This document shows positions 43,440-54,984 of a stretch of 64,000 nt of DNA, piece by piece. The notes beneath the pieces were generated by a model. The model saw only the letters and a list, made by a program, of their open reading frames with translations, was not told where the DNA came from and searched no databases. The DNA is from Cryptomeria japonica (taxonomy: Eukaryota > Streptophyta > Pinopsida > Cupressales > Cupressaceae): the NCBI RefSeq assembly GCF_030272615.1, contig NC_081414.1, positions 3,781,501 through 3,845,500 on the forward strand, in the 5' to 3' direction. The translations under genes were made by a program, and so were the position numbers. Every line of letters begins with the position of its first letter. Position 1 is the stretch's first letter.

Positions 43440-44450
43440 CATAGCCAGTTGAGATGAGTGTGGCTCTAGTGGATTTATTATATGCCAAAGTTATTATACC
43501 ATGCATCGACGATGATGGCTCTCATCAAGAGATGGGACACATATACGATGTCCTGTCATCTTGCAATAGGGGAGATGGTAGTGACATTATTATTTTTTTA
43601 TCAAATAGTGTGTCTACCTATTCGAGGACCTCAGATTTCTCTGAACAAGCCCCTGTCAATGATAAAGCTTAGAGACGGACAAGAGTGGTGCGCATGTAGG
43701 GTATCAACGGACATGTCTACCTTCAATGGCTTGAGTACAGACATGTTTAGGTGCCACTCATCAGGCCTATTATGATCGCAATGGTGGCACTCCAAACCAC
43801 CACAAATGAACGAGGCTCTCACCTTCTAGCAAGCCTCGTACTGAATATTAGATAAATGGAGCAGAGGGGTCAAGTATTTGCCTGGGGTCAGAGCATGCTT
43901 GCTCATCTAAACTACGACCTTGGATGTTATGTGCACAATGAGTATTTTAGCTTAACAATGTGCACATTACAAGTGTCGATGTTCAAGTCTATCACATGCA
44001 TGAGGCTGATAAGACTCCCCTGTCCCATTGTACCAAACAAATCATGAGCCCACTTCTACACACTAGAACGCGTGGTCAATGGAGATTTGACGTTTTGGAG
44101 ACTCATCATCAATCGTAATTGATGACATCATCTGGCAACCATATCGAGGCATGGCTAGATGGCCCATAGATAGAGTACAGCGACCACAAATGTTCCTTAT
44201 TGGTCGTCATAGCTACGTTGTGATGCCATACTATTGGTGACACTACATGCGATAATTCGGGAAAGTGCAACCATTTCTCGTAGCAGTCTCGACCTATGTG
44301 AGGTCTTCTAAGAGTGTCATCTAGCCAAAGGATCTTCCACGCTCGGTCATATCAGATGTGGCCAAGAACAGAAAGAACAGTGATGACAATGACCTACCAT
44401 CCCCGCTAGACATCAACGATGTCGGGGTCGTAGATAGGTTTTGGGCCTGG
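43440..44450 (+). pseudogene. Plant mobile domain (PMD/MAIL1-like) pseudogene
   Basis: The frame around 43482 reads MMALIKRWDTYTMSCHLAIG and GEMVVTLLFFYQIVCLPIRG, matching the conserved PMD start (L-x2-LV-x-RW, GEM-x-VTL-x-D, LGLP-x-x-G). At 43856-44030 comes VFAWGQSMLAHLNYDLGCYV then TLQVSMFKSI, matching the WG-x2-LA-x-LY and LLQ-x-W blocks. At about 44120-44280 come IIWQPYRGMARWP, IGRHSYVVMPYYW and FGKVQPFLV. Four or more stops and frame changes show decay. PMD occurs in host proteins such as MAIN/MAIL1 and inside plant retroelements. Confidence 0.78.
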
Positions 44451-44469
44451 TGGGTTGCTACAGGATTGG

Positions 44470-44601
44470 CTCCCAGTTTTCTAACAAATTCTCCTGTGAT
44501 CTGATTTACAATGAGTTCAGAATCCCTATGAATATGAACATGTGTGAATATTGTTTGTGCGCCTTTCTGATAGTAGGGGTTATACCAAGTGAGATTAAAA
44601 C
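44470..44601 (-). pseudogene. Gypsy C RNase H piece beyond the small LTR element
   Basis: Minus strand continues the RNase H text: GVVLIS and GITPTIRKA at the junction, then DSELIVNQITGEF (the catalytic Asp block). This is Gypsy C sequence separated from the rest by the 1.88-kb insertion. Confidence 0.65.
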
Positions 44602-44862
44602 TGACAAAAACAGAAATATAGAGGAGACAAGATAGGAGAGAAACCCATAAATGGGCTCTAAGATTTCACTTCTATTCAATCAATATATAGGTAGATACAC
44701 ATTAATATTAAGTCTACTCTAGACAGAAGTTAGATGCAGCATTAATGGTGGGCAGGTGAAAGAAGGCTTTGGAACAGCTGCATGTGAAAGACATGGACAT
44801 CTAGAAGCTTCCCTTGGTCTGTACCGATACTTGATCAGCTACAATTAATTTATCTTCTAACA
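44602..44862 (-). mobile_element. 3' LTR of the small LTR element
   Basis: TGACAAAAACAG...CTTCTAACA on the plus strand; about 15 differences by eye from its partner. Confidence 0.92.
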
Positions 44863-44872
44863 TCCCCCCATA
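44863..44872 (-). other. Polypurine tract of the small LTR element
   Basis: Minus strand TATGGGGGGA directly before TGTTAGAAG. A second GGGGGGATATC occurs at 44899-44909. Confidence 0.8.
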
Positions 44873-46206
44873 AATTAATTGTCTAATTGTTTTTGATATC
44901 CCCCCATAAACTCAAAAGGGTTGGTTCTGGCCTTAAGCCTTTTAGGTACCCATTTACAACAAATTTTGTTTCCCCTAATCAATTGGGTTTTCACAGTTTA
45001 CCCTTAACTAATTCGCTACAAACTTCTCTTTTACAATAACTTTTGGGTTTTTGACCGGTTTACCCATAACCATTTGGGTTTTCCCCAATTGACACAATCA
45101 CTTTGCATTTCATATTACTTTGGATTTTTTACCCAAACAAGTGGTTTTGGCTTACCACAAACCATCACAAGAGACTCAACACTAACATGGTTCCAATGAC
45201 CATCGTGATGGGGAAACTTTCATCACTGCATAATTTTTTCCTAAAATTATTGAGCCCATATAAAAAGCAAACCATCTATCTAGACACATAGGTAACCAGC
45301 CACTGTGCTCGCCAATTCTATAGGAATGCTTTTCAGATACATGGTTCATCAATAATGTATAGCAGAAACTCTGGGGTGTCGGGTACCACCGATCATGCAC
45401 CCCTTACATAAACTTAGATAGAGTATACGCTTATGTTTTGCCTTTAAATATTTTTCCGAAAAGAAACAAACTCATCAACTATGCCCATTCACAAACAATA
45501 CTATGGGGGATCACAACAATGCTTTAATGATGCACAAATCATCACACCTTCAAGCTCCACGCGTGACTTTCACATACTTGCCACACTTGTCCCACTTATC
45601 CAATGATTGGCTTTCACTTTGCACACAACTTCCACCCATGGTTGCAGCAATCTCTAATACTGCAGCTTCCTCACACAATAATGATCCAATGATCTCTTCC
45701 TTATCCTTTTCTCGGGCCTTCTCTCTTCTCCATAAGCCTCGTACAACTGGAGTTTATTTTGAAGGCAGCGACATCTCCTCTACAAAGCTTGTACAAAGCT
45801 TCTTTGGTTTCCCTCTACCACAAGTTCTTCTCCTTGCAAGCGGTCGGCGACTTCTGCAAACTTCTGCAGATCTTCCTTTCTGCTCCTTCTACCTCCCACA
45901 GTTGTCATGCCTCTTACGCAATCAACTCCTTTTGTTGCAGCTGGACAGCTAACACTCCACAAGAAAACACAAGAAGCAGTTTTACCAGCTACGACAGTGA
46001 ACGAACTTTTCTTCTTTTTGCATCGGGCTTCTTATTCTTTAGTAACAACACTCTTTATGACCAATTTAGTAGCAGACACTCTAACGTGCTTAAACTCATT
46101 TTCTCACAGCTACAAGCTTCTCTTTGAGAACAAAAGATTTAGATCCCTCTGAATCCTCCAGCTCTGAATCTTCCTTCTCTCCAAGATCTTCTGATCATGT
46201 ACCAAC
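44873..46206. other. Interior of the small LTR element
   Basis: Contains overlapping plus-strand ORFs (45503-45952, 45759-46127) that are Ser/Leu/Pro-rich, and shorter minus-strand ORFs. None shows a retroelement domain. 44880-45130 has TTTTGGGTTTTTGACC and CATTTGGGTTTTCCCC phrases. Part may be captured host transcript, but I cannot identify a source. Confidence 0.5.
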
Positions 46207-46219
46207 GGCTCTGATACCA
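46207..46219 (-). other. Primer-binding site of the small LTR element
   Basis: Minus strand TGGTATCAGAGCC, a perfect initiator-Met tRNA complement directly adjoining the LTR. Confidence 0.92.
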
Positions 46220-46481
46220 TGATAAAAAACGAAAATATAGAGGAGAAGAGGCAGGAGAGAAACCCATAAATGGGCTCTGAGATTTCATTTCCATTCAATC
46301 AATATATAGGTAGATACACATTAATATTAAGTCTACTGTAGACAGAAGTTAGATGCAGCATTAATGGTGGGCATGTGAAAGAAGGCTCTGGAATAGCTAC
46401 ATGAGAAAGACATGGACATCTAGAAGCTTCCCTTGGTCTGTACCGACACTTGATCAGCTACAATTAATTTATCTTCTAACA
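46220..46481 (-). mobile_element. 5' LTR of the small LTR element
   Basis: TGATAAAAAACG...CTTCTAACA on the plus strand, partner of 44602-44862. Confidence 0.92.
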
Positions 46482-46486
46482 AAAAC

Positions 46487-47890
46487 CACACCTACTCTGA
46501 AACCAGTTTGAATCTTGATCCATTGAAGTACATTTCCCATATAGATTCATGATTTATTGTAAAGAAATTCCCATCCAAGAACAAATCTAAAGTAGGAAAG
46601 GACTTAGGTGAAGGAGCTTCCGCTAATTGATTAGCGATAGCTTGACCCTTGATCAATTTCTGAGTTACGAACTTAAGGTCAAACTTAAAAAGAAACATCA
46701 CCCACTTTGCTAACCTTCCAGAAAGGTCAGAATTAGAAAAGAGGTGCTTAAGGAGGTCATTCTTAATAATCACCTGAGTTTCTGCATGAAGGAGGTAATG
46801 TCTTGTGTTGCAAAGACGAGAGCAAGACACCGTTTTTCCATGGCAGAGTATCAAGTTTAGTAATCACCTAGAATACGACTAATGTAATAGATTACTCTTC
46901 CTTTACCATTGTCATCATATTGAGCCAATAAGGCTGCCAAAGCATTAGGCAATAGTATAAAGAAAAAAGGGACTATCCTACATAGCTAGCATCAAGATAG
47001 GATTAGCCAAATAGCTTTTGATAGAATTAAAAGCTTATTGGCACTCATCATCCCATTTGAAACACACATATTTTTTCAACAAAGTATAAATGAAGGGGTA
47101 CGATCAGCTAATTGAGATACAAAACTATGAATTCTTGGGTCTTATTTTGCAAACTATGAAGTTTTGAGATGTTTTTAAGTGGAGGCATTGCAATGAGAGA
47201 CAATAAACCCTAGAATTTTTTCAGCATCCATGCCAAAGACAAACTTAAGAGAATTCAGTCTCATCTTATAGAGTCAAAGTATTTTGAAGATAAGACGAAG
47301 ATTCTAGAATCTTGTGAATGGAGTCATGAAAGATATGAGTTATTGCACCTTGATAGGTTGTTTCGGCATTCTTCAATCCAAATGTGACATGACTACATAA
47401 TAGAAAGTGCCCCAAGGGGTTGTCAAGGTTGTCTTATACTGATCTTCCAAGTTAATAAAGATTTGATTGTAACCTAAGAAGCCATCTATAAAGGAAAGAG
47501 TAAGGCATGGCCTGAAGTTGAATCCACAATCATGTTGATATTAGAAAGCAGAAAATCATCCTTAAGAGAAGTCTAATTAAGATCATGGAAATTGATGCAA
47601 ACATGAATACGACCATCAGATTTACTACCGGAACAATATTCGATATCCATGGTTAGTAGTCAATTGGACATATAAACTAGCTTTTAGAAGCTTTTCTATC
47701 TTGGTCTTGACTAATAAGGCAACCTTAAGATTCATCATTTAGATCTTTTATTTAACGGGCTTAGCATTGGGACATAGGACGATATTATCAACCACTACAA
47801 ATTCATCATAACCAAGCATTTCCTCATATGAGCAAGCAAAGATATCAGAATAATGATGCAAGAGATTAGAATGTGATTAGCCGATAGGCT
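46487..47890 (-). pseudogene. Gypsy C reverse transcriptase and RNase H remnant
   Basis: RT entry near 47800-47860 reads HYSDIFACSYEEMLGYDEFV. Then come DGRIHVCINFHDLN and FIDGFLGYNQI (about 47480-47620) and TTPWGTFYYVVMSHL near 47390-47440. The RNase H half (46492-46854) has SDLSGRLAKWVMFLFKFDLK, KLIKGQAIANQLAEAPSP and WEMYFNGSRFKLVS, where the first catalytic Asp of DGS is now Asn. Many stops; the YxDD motif was not found intact. Confidence 0.82.
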
Positions 47891-47894
47891 ATTT

Positions 47895-50390
47895 AATGTT
47901 GGAAACTCCCCACCGAATTCCATAATTCTCACGACGGGAATTTTTTTATGCTGGGAATTTTGTAGTGGGTACCTCATTTCACCCTCACACAGGCTCAATT
48001 CCCTAAACATCCATGTTGCATAGCTTTGCACTTCACTGAAGTGCCCAACGAAGTTATCCACCGAGGTGAATAGCTAATTCGCATAAAACAAGGCCTTCAA
48101 GACCAACAATCCATCGCCCGCCCCTCAACCATCATTATCTTCACCATCCCCAAAATCCTTTTGTCGACCAGAAGTGAAATACTTATCTCGCACAGGTGGT
48201 CTCCATCGACCCCTGTTACCAATGCACCATAGATCTCTACGAGATGGACAACCACAAGCTATGGGTTATTTGGAGAATGAACAAGCACCTCCCCTAAAAA
48301 AATAGACATTAATTCCATGGTCGAAGAGATTGAGAAATGGACAGTCAAATCAAAGACAAATCCACTACAATTTTGAAACCCTAACATAGATGGTGCTTTT
48401 TGACGATTCCTTTCTGTTGGAGTTGCTTAGGACTCTCGCAGGCAAAGATCACTCTAATTCTTTTGAAAGTATGTATTTGGAGCCTCTTTTTGATGAGAGT
48501 CAAATTAAGTCTAAGGGATTTGCAGACTTGGGGACAATGTGAAGCTATTAAATAAAATTCCCCTACTCATCTTGGACAAGATTTTACTAGAGAGCAGGTT
48601 TGAAAGAGAAGCACGAGCCAAGCTGTCCAATTTTCTCTTAAACGCCACTTCTTCATTTAACTTGATTTGAGCTTGATTGCCCCTCCATCTACTCGTACAC
48701 TAGAGATGGTGTCATGGCCCTTAGATTTGACAAGGAAAATTTTGTTCTCTACCTTCCAGCCTTTATTATATCTGAAAATACTAAAATTGTTCTAGAACCC
48801 TCATGGATATAGAAGCATTTCCACTCTTGGAATTTCAGGTCATCTCTTCATGTTACGTCAATTTGATGAAGAGTTTGATTTTCATAGAAAACGCTGTGAC
48901 ATAGCTTGGAATGGCAGGTATTTTTGTATACACTTTTGCATGATTCACAAAAGTATTGATTTTCACCTTGTAAATTCACAATGATAATCATCTAAACTCT
49001 AATTCAAAGTATTTAAATGTTTCAGTTCTAACTCGTAGAAATCTGCAAGTTTACCAAAAGCTTAAAAATCTTTCCCACACATGGAGCATTTGCAGAACAT
49101 AAATACAATTACTAACCAAAAAATAATTAAAAAACAATGCAAAACCATGGACTAAAATAAATATGTTAACTGAACAATGAAAATTAATTTGAAACAAATT
49201 ATAATCGTAAGTTACTTCAACCAGCTCCAATGACACCAACACAAAAATGAATGGTGTGTATTCGAATCTCTGTTTAGAGAAAATCTTTTATTAAAATTTG
49301 GTCAAAACAAAGAAAAAATACAAATAAAATGAAAATAACTCAAAAAAAAGTCTATCACACAAATAACATATCAGATCTAATACACTTTGAAACAGCCACA
49401 AAAGCATACACATACCATTTAAAAAAAGCCTTTTAAATCTTAAAGAAAATGTAACAAATTATCTTTACCCATTTCGCTTTCAAATACCCTGAAAATCAAT
49501 AAACAAATAAACACTACTATTCAAAGGCATATACCACTTTTCTTTCTATACCCAAAAGAATCAACCAAGAGAGTTGTCAAATTCCCACCTTTGTTACAAG
49601 CCCTCTTAGCTATCTCCATTCTCCCGAGGGCATTATTTTTATTTGTATTGGACCTTTTTATTTTATTAGGCTCTTTCTTTAGCTCTTTGCATTTGAAGGA
49701 GATGACCCACGGTTGGTTTAAAAAAAAATATTAGATCCTAGACTTTTTTAATGAGTGCAATTGTAGTTTAATTCAAAGTTAAAAAATATCTCATTTGCAA
49801 ATTTATGGTGGTAAGATTATGGTGTAAAAACACATCTGCAAAGCCTAGCAATCTATATTTTGTGTCAACTCTGTAGGATTTATAGGTGTAAATGCAATTG
49901 GTGCATATTTGAGGTCATTCACATCAAAAAATTAATTTCATTAGCATATTGAGGTCATTTACAATTAATTTTAGTAGCATATTTGAGGTCAATAACAACA
50001 ATTATCATTTTACTGTTAATGGTAACACCTTTATATTTTAATAGTGTTTTGTTGATTGTTAATTAGAAATTGATATAGAGCTGCTTTTTGAAATGGAAAT
50101 ACACCTATAAAGAAGTTTAACACTTTTCTTTTTTATTAAACATTGATTATATTACAAATTTTAGGGTGTTGTTTTTGTTTATCACCTGTGCATACACAAG
50201 AAAACAAAGCATGAAGAATGAATTAAGGCATGTTACCATTAGTGGATTTTCTTATCATATTATTGTCTATATAAAATATTATTTATCTTCATCATCTTAT
50301 TGTCTATTTTATAAAATAGTCATCTCTTACAGATGTTAATTTTTAAATTATTCAATACATAAACATTTGCTTTAAGATTTGTACCCATCA
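47895..50390. other. Unassigned insertion within Gypsy C
   Basis: It separates the Gypsy linker (ends near 50400) from RT (starts near 47860). 47895-48930 has mixed composition with short ORF-like pieces; 48930-50390 is very AT-rich. No protein motif, LTR or terminal repeat was recognised, so whether it is one insertion or several is unclear. Confidence 0.45.
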
Positions 50391-50399
50391 ATATACTCT

Positions 50400-51411
50400 A
50401 AACTACTACTGGCATAACCATTGCACCTCTTTTTGGTGCAACTGCTCGTTTAGACTCTACTAGAGAAAGGCACTTTCCAACCTTAATTACCTTTTTGGAA
50501 GATTTAGGATCCATGATAACATTGGTAGTATCTCATTTAAAAAGAGTAGTACAGTCTTTAGGATGTAGTACAAACATACTTTCGTTATCATGCAATAAAG
50601 AATCCCCTTTATTGAAACTCATAATGGATTCTCCAAAATATGTTTGACTATTCAAACAATGAGTGAATCGATGATTATGGTGATAAGAAGGGAGGTTAGT
50701 ATACACACCCAAGAATTCTTCTAGAGCTTCATCCAAATAGAAAAGATATAAAGAAATTTTGTTGGAGTTTGTATTTCTTTCAATAGACTCATGATGAACA
50801 AGCTTGAGAGGGAGAGGTTTGGAAAAAAATCATGTTGACATTCAACCATAGTTTTTCCTTAGAGGACGTGGTGTGGTATCTAATTCCAATATTAGCATGA
50901 TGAGGTTCATCCACTAAAGAGGCTCTAATACCTTGCTCATCAAGTCCACAACCCCTACCCCCATAGCCATATTAGAACAAGATCATACCCCCAGCTCGTA
51001 AATATGGTGTAATTCATGAGAGGTCAAGGAATCGGTATAGAAGATATGATCAACATGATAAGTATCACTTGGCTTTATAGATGCATAATAATATTTCTTA
51101 ACGACAATGAATGAGATCTTCAGAATGTTCAAATGGATTGGATTTACCTTATATTCACTAATGTAAGATTCAATGAAATCTAAAGCTCTCTAGTTATCAC
51201 CTAAACATGCATTGACTTTAGAAGGAGATGAGTCAGAGGATGATTTGGTAGGAGATGAAGCAGAAGATGGATGAGAAAGGGTAGACTTAGGACTTTCCTC
51301 TTTAGGAAGATATTGTTTCTTAGAAGATTCTTTTTTTTTTACAACTTTTTCTAGGACTTCCTCTTTAGAGGAGACCACAGAAGCATATGTCAGCATATTA
51401 CAAGATAGCAA
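50400..51411 (-). pseudogene. Gypsy C linker between protease and RT
   Basis: Minus-strand frames: a Ser/Lys-rich segment (51190-51411, with KKESSKKQYLPKEESPKS), then 50533-50736 and its continuation TTNVIMDPKSSKKVIKVGKC. This is the poorly conserved spacer typical of plant Gypsy gag-pol. Confidence 0.5.
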
Positions 51412-51578
51412 TGGGATATAAACTGAAAGGTAGGTGTAATCAAACTCTGACCAATTGTTGTCATTAATTGAAACAAGTGCATGGCATCAAGGTTAGCTTT
51501 CATTGTAACTACCTAATTGTTAGCAACAAACTTAACATAATCATGAAGGGTATATGAAACTGCTCATAAAGCATAGAT

Positions 51579-52076
51579 TTAAGGTCTACCCAAAAGAAGG
51601 TTATATGGTAAAGGTCTTGGCATAACACATACTAGGGTTGGAATAGTAACTAGTCCAATATTTATAGGCAATATAACAGTGCCCAAAGAAGTGTTACCAA
51701 TGTTACCAAAAACACGAATAAATAGAGAAGATATAGAAAGAGAGTTTGAAAACACTTTGATTTTAGATAACAAGTGTAGACAATATAAGTTGAGTGTTGA
51801 ACCAATATCAACAAGAGTCCTCCTAATACCAACACCATTAACATAAACGATTATCATTAATGGACTCGTTAGGTTCCTTAGTTCTAGAGGTGGGAATTCA
51901 TGTGCATAGAACATAATATTTAGCATGTCTACATGAATGTGATCCATCAACACATTCATATCCGCAAGCCTAGCACTTCTCAAAGCATACTCCAATAAAT
52001 TAAGGAATTTTGAAGAAATCCCATATTGAGATATTAGCTCGAGTAACACGAAGTTGTTTGATGAGATCATAATCAC
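51579..52076 (-). pseudogene. Gypsy C retropepsin-like protease
   Basis: A 166-codon frame. PLMIIVYVNGVGIRRTLVDI is followed by GSTLNLYCLHLLSKI, the plant Gypsy protease entry, with catalytic Asp followed by Ile-Gly-Ser rather than Thr/Ser-Gly. IRVFGNIGNTSLGTVILPI and MPRPLPYNLLLGRP complete the fold, ending at the usual LLGRPW site. The preceding residues FEFPPLE-like and LEYALRSARLA are usual just upstream. Confidence 0.85.
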
Positions 52077-52080
52077 TAGG

Positions 52081-52543
52081 TTACTTAGTTGAAAGCTTAT
52101 GAGCTTGAGGAAGATCTAGTTGAGAAGGTGGTAATTGTTCAACGTTTTTTTTCTTATTTTGTGGTGTGATATACATATGATCAATAGAGTTACAAGAAGT
52201 GTTTCTAGATTGAGTAAACCTCATGAACAAGGCGGGGGAGTTACTTTCAAATAGTTTACCACAAATAGACTTAACTTTCTTCAAAGATGGACTAGCTGCA
52301 ATCACATAAATGACCAATCTCTTCGGCCTTTTAGGGGTAACAGAGATAACAATAACATTCACGGACTTTGCATACTTCAAGGAAGAAGAGTCTAACTATG
52401 GGTTGTGTTTAGTGGACTTACGAGTAGAAGGAGATACCTCTAGCAAATGATAGAAGGCATTGTCCAACATGTCAAAGTCATCCTTCAACAACGCCTTATT
52501 GAATGCATCAAAACCTTGAAGGAAGAGATCTAACATAAGGCAT
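52081..52543 (-). pseudogene. Gypsy C residual region between primer-binding site and protease
   Basis: Contains LFLQGFDAFNKALLKDDFD, then a Lys/Pro-rich stretch and KPHMYITPQNKK-like text. At the junction with protease, YDLIKQLRVTRANISIWDFF is the conserved pre-protease motif. The Gag capsid domain and zinc knuckle expected here are missing. Confidence 0.55.
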
Positions 52544-52560
52544 GCATGTCAGGTTCACCA
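52544..52560 (-). other. Primer-binding site of Gypsy C
   Basis: Minus strand TGGTGAACCTGACATG three bases from the LTR end, two changes from the Gypsy B site. Confidence 0.75.
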
Positions 52561-52563
52561 AAA

Positions 52564-53653
52564 TGTAGAAACAATGAGGCCTCAAGGAGAAGATAGCCTT
52601 TAGCTACCTCACTTTACTAGCGCTCTAGTGAGATAGGAAAAATGATATAGAAGGAATGAATTTAACAATGCTAACTCTACTTACAAAAAGAAAATGTTGA
52701 ATAACTGACACATATAAAGTAGTGAAGATATTCTAACTACATAAATAGAAAGCTTGGGGTATGTACCTTTTAACATCAAATTGGTGAAGCCTCGGCCTCA
52801 AACATCAATGCATTACAATAACGTTTTCATGCCACATTGTAGCCCATATAGACATAAAACCAAAAAAAACCCTATAAATCATAACAAAAAGATCTTCACA
52901 ATCCATGTACCTATTCGCCATCTACACACAATGAGACAAGGAAAATTGTTGGGGCTATATAGGGGTTTGCCTCAATCAAACCCCCATTTTTCGTGTTTCT
53001 GCCTCCATGGATGACCAGATAGATAAATTGGATAAAAAAGTAAATTGCATAATAGAAACAATCCATGCTTAATGGAGGAAAGCCCCTACTACTAGAGATA
53101 AAATGATAAATAATTAAATGCAAATAGATAATAAATGCACTTAGACATTAGTAAACAAGATCATATAGTGAGATACAAGACAAAAGATAAGAGAGGGTTA
53201 CACAGCAAAGGCCCTCTTGAGATTGTAAGTGTGATTGTAAGCAAGAGAAGGCTTGGCTCCTGTGAGATCGTGGATAGATTTTGGTATAGGTTCATTGTAA
53301 GAGAGAAGGTAGGAGAGAGATTGAGATCAAATAGCCCAATAGTGAAAATGAGCCAAAAATATGAGTTTTGTTGCTTAGAATAGGCAAGAATAACCATTTT
53401 GAATGTGCCCATGCAAAGGACATGCATCGAAAGAGGTCTGATGTGGTATATACTCATTTTAATCTAGAATATTTTCTAGATATTTGAATGTCGCATAGAC
53501 TTCTGCGCATTACATTCCTATCTGACCAAATTAATCCCAAATTTGGACTAGGGACTATTAACGCTTCATCTTTGAAACCCATGAGGTCAAAATGATAAAA
53601 TCCTAATCACAAATATTCTCATAAATGCAACAGGTGTAATTTGCGACACTACA
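52564..53653 (-). mobile_element. 5' LTR of Gypsy C
   Basis: 1090 bp, plus strand TGTAGAAACAATG...GACACTACA. The low half is repeated at 14536-14972 and the high half at 41938-42505. Confidence 0.82.
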
Positions 53654-54963
53654 ACTAGGAATCATACTTATTCCCTGCATTCATTAGAAGACAACCAATT
53701 AGGCCTAACTTTGGTCCTTTAAGAGACTTGGGCACTTTGGTTCATTATTCTATTTTGATTTGTTAATGATTAGATGATTTAGATATGAAAATGCAAAGAA
53801 CTAGGTAGAAGGCTAGGAAATTGACCAAAATCAACATAAACAGTAAGTTATAAAACAAATATGCAAATTTTAAAGACAAATCTAGAAAGAGGATTCAAAA
53901 ATGAACATGTGTTTGGAATCAAGGCCTAAAAGTGTCGGTCATTGTCTCTAGGCACCATAATCCTAACAGGTGTCAAATTTGGGCTCAGAAACCTTAAAAC
54001 TACCTTCCCTCCAAATTTCAAGTCAAACTGGGGCTATGGTTCTAATTGACATAGTCTAGGTATTTTTAACTATTTTTTCTCTAGTAAGCTCTATCTCAAT
54101 CTACACAATGCTCATATGGTTTTTAGTTCTTTGTTTTGGTTTTATGGTTGAAACTAACTTATTAACATTGAACTTTGTTGTTGCCTTGTCCCCATTTCCA
54201 TGACATCACATACAAAAAAAGCTATGCATTACGGAATAGACCTTTGTCCAAATTACAATTACTTTGTCTTCAAAAATTAACTAAAAAATTTATATGTAAC
54301 AAAAAAATTTGAAAAAACATTCATTCACTAGATATTGGTGTGAAAATTATATATTTCTAAAATTAGAATTTCCTTCTTTCTATAAAAAAATGTTTTGCAT
54401 TACCAAGTAAATGTCACTTTTGAAAAATGTTGATTACTGTAAATATTAAGTTATTAAGAGTTACGTAACAATATGGACAATTACTTTTTGAAAAATATAT
54501 TTAGAATCTATATGAAAAATCACACAAATTATTAGTTTATTTCATCTTCAAATTCTTAAGGGTTTAGCTACAATAGGTTTTAGAAATTAAAAAGGTTGAT
54601 GCAAAATTATGATTTCAGTGTCAAAGTTGGTCAAAAAATGTAACCCTGTATTATGGGATCACCCATATCCAAATTTTGAGACCAAATTTGGTGATGTTAA
54701 GGCCAACACATTACTCTCCAAACATTTAAACCAAAAAATTAGGCTCTGTTTTTTGTGGGAAGCGAGATAATAGGGCCCTAGTATTGGATTTGGAATATAA
54801 ATTTAGATTGACGATATTTAAGTATGGAATAAAGTGCCTTGAAAATTTAAAATAGGAGAGAACCCCAAATAATCTTGAAATGACATAGGCGAAGGCATGA
54901 CACTAAAGGAAGGGCCCAAAGAGGAGTGTGAAATTGTAATGAGTTACAATTTATGACACTACA
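53654..54963 (-). mobile_element. Probable 3' LTR of Gypsy D plus flank
   Basis: The edge at 54961-54963 (GACACTACA) adjoins a polypurine tract complement, and the LTR start TGTAGTGTC matches Gypsy C. The other LTR boundary is not visible and no second copy is present. No gene is supported in the interval. Confidence 0.5.
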
Positions 54964-54978
54964 TTTAGCCTCCACTTT
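54964..54978 (-). other. Polypurine tract of Gypsy D
   Basis: Minus strand AAAGTGGAGGCTAAA directly before TGTAGTGTC. The preceding bases (TATGAGCGTAAGGTCATACT) are homologous to the palindrome upstream of the Gypsy B tract. Confidence 0.75.
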
Positions 54979-54984
54979 AGTGGG

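Larger units (their letters stand above)
44602..46481 (-). mobile_element. Complete small non-autonomous LTR element (TRIM/LARD-like)
   Basis: 1880 bp: LTRs of 261 bp (44602-44862) and 262 bp (46220-46481), an exact initiator-Met primer-binding site and a polypurine tract, all in minus orientation. Target duplications AAAAC (44597-44601 and 46482-46486) are identical. The 1.36-kb interior has no gag, protease, RT or integrase. It was inserted into the RNase H of Gypsy C and must have been mobilised by a Copia-type element. Confidence 0.94.
41938..53653 (-). mobile_element. Gypsy C, decayed and disrupted by nested insertions
   Basis: Minus-strand order: 5' LTR (52564-53653), primer-binding site, protease, linker, RT and RNase H remnants, polypurine tract, partial 3' LTR (41938-42505). 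The gag capsid is missing and integrase is not recognised. The body is interrupted by about 2.5 kb of unassigned DNA, a small LTR element and a plant mobile domain pseudogene. LTR starts and the primer-binding site resemble those of Gypsy B, so they are the same broad lineage. Confidence 0.82.
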
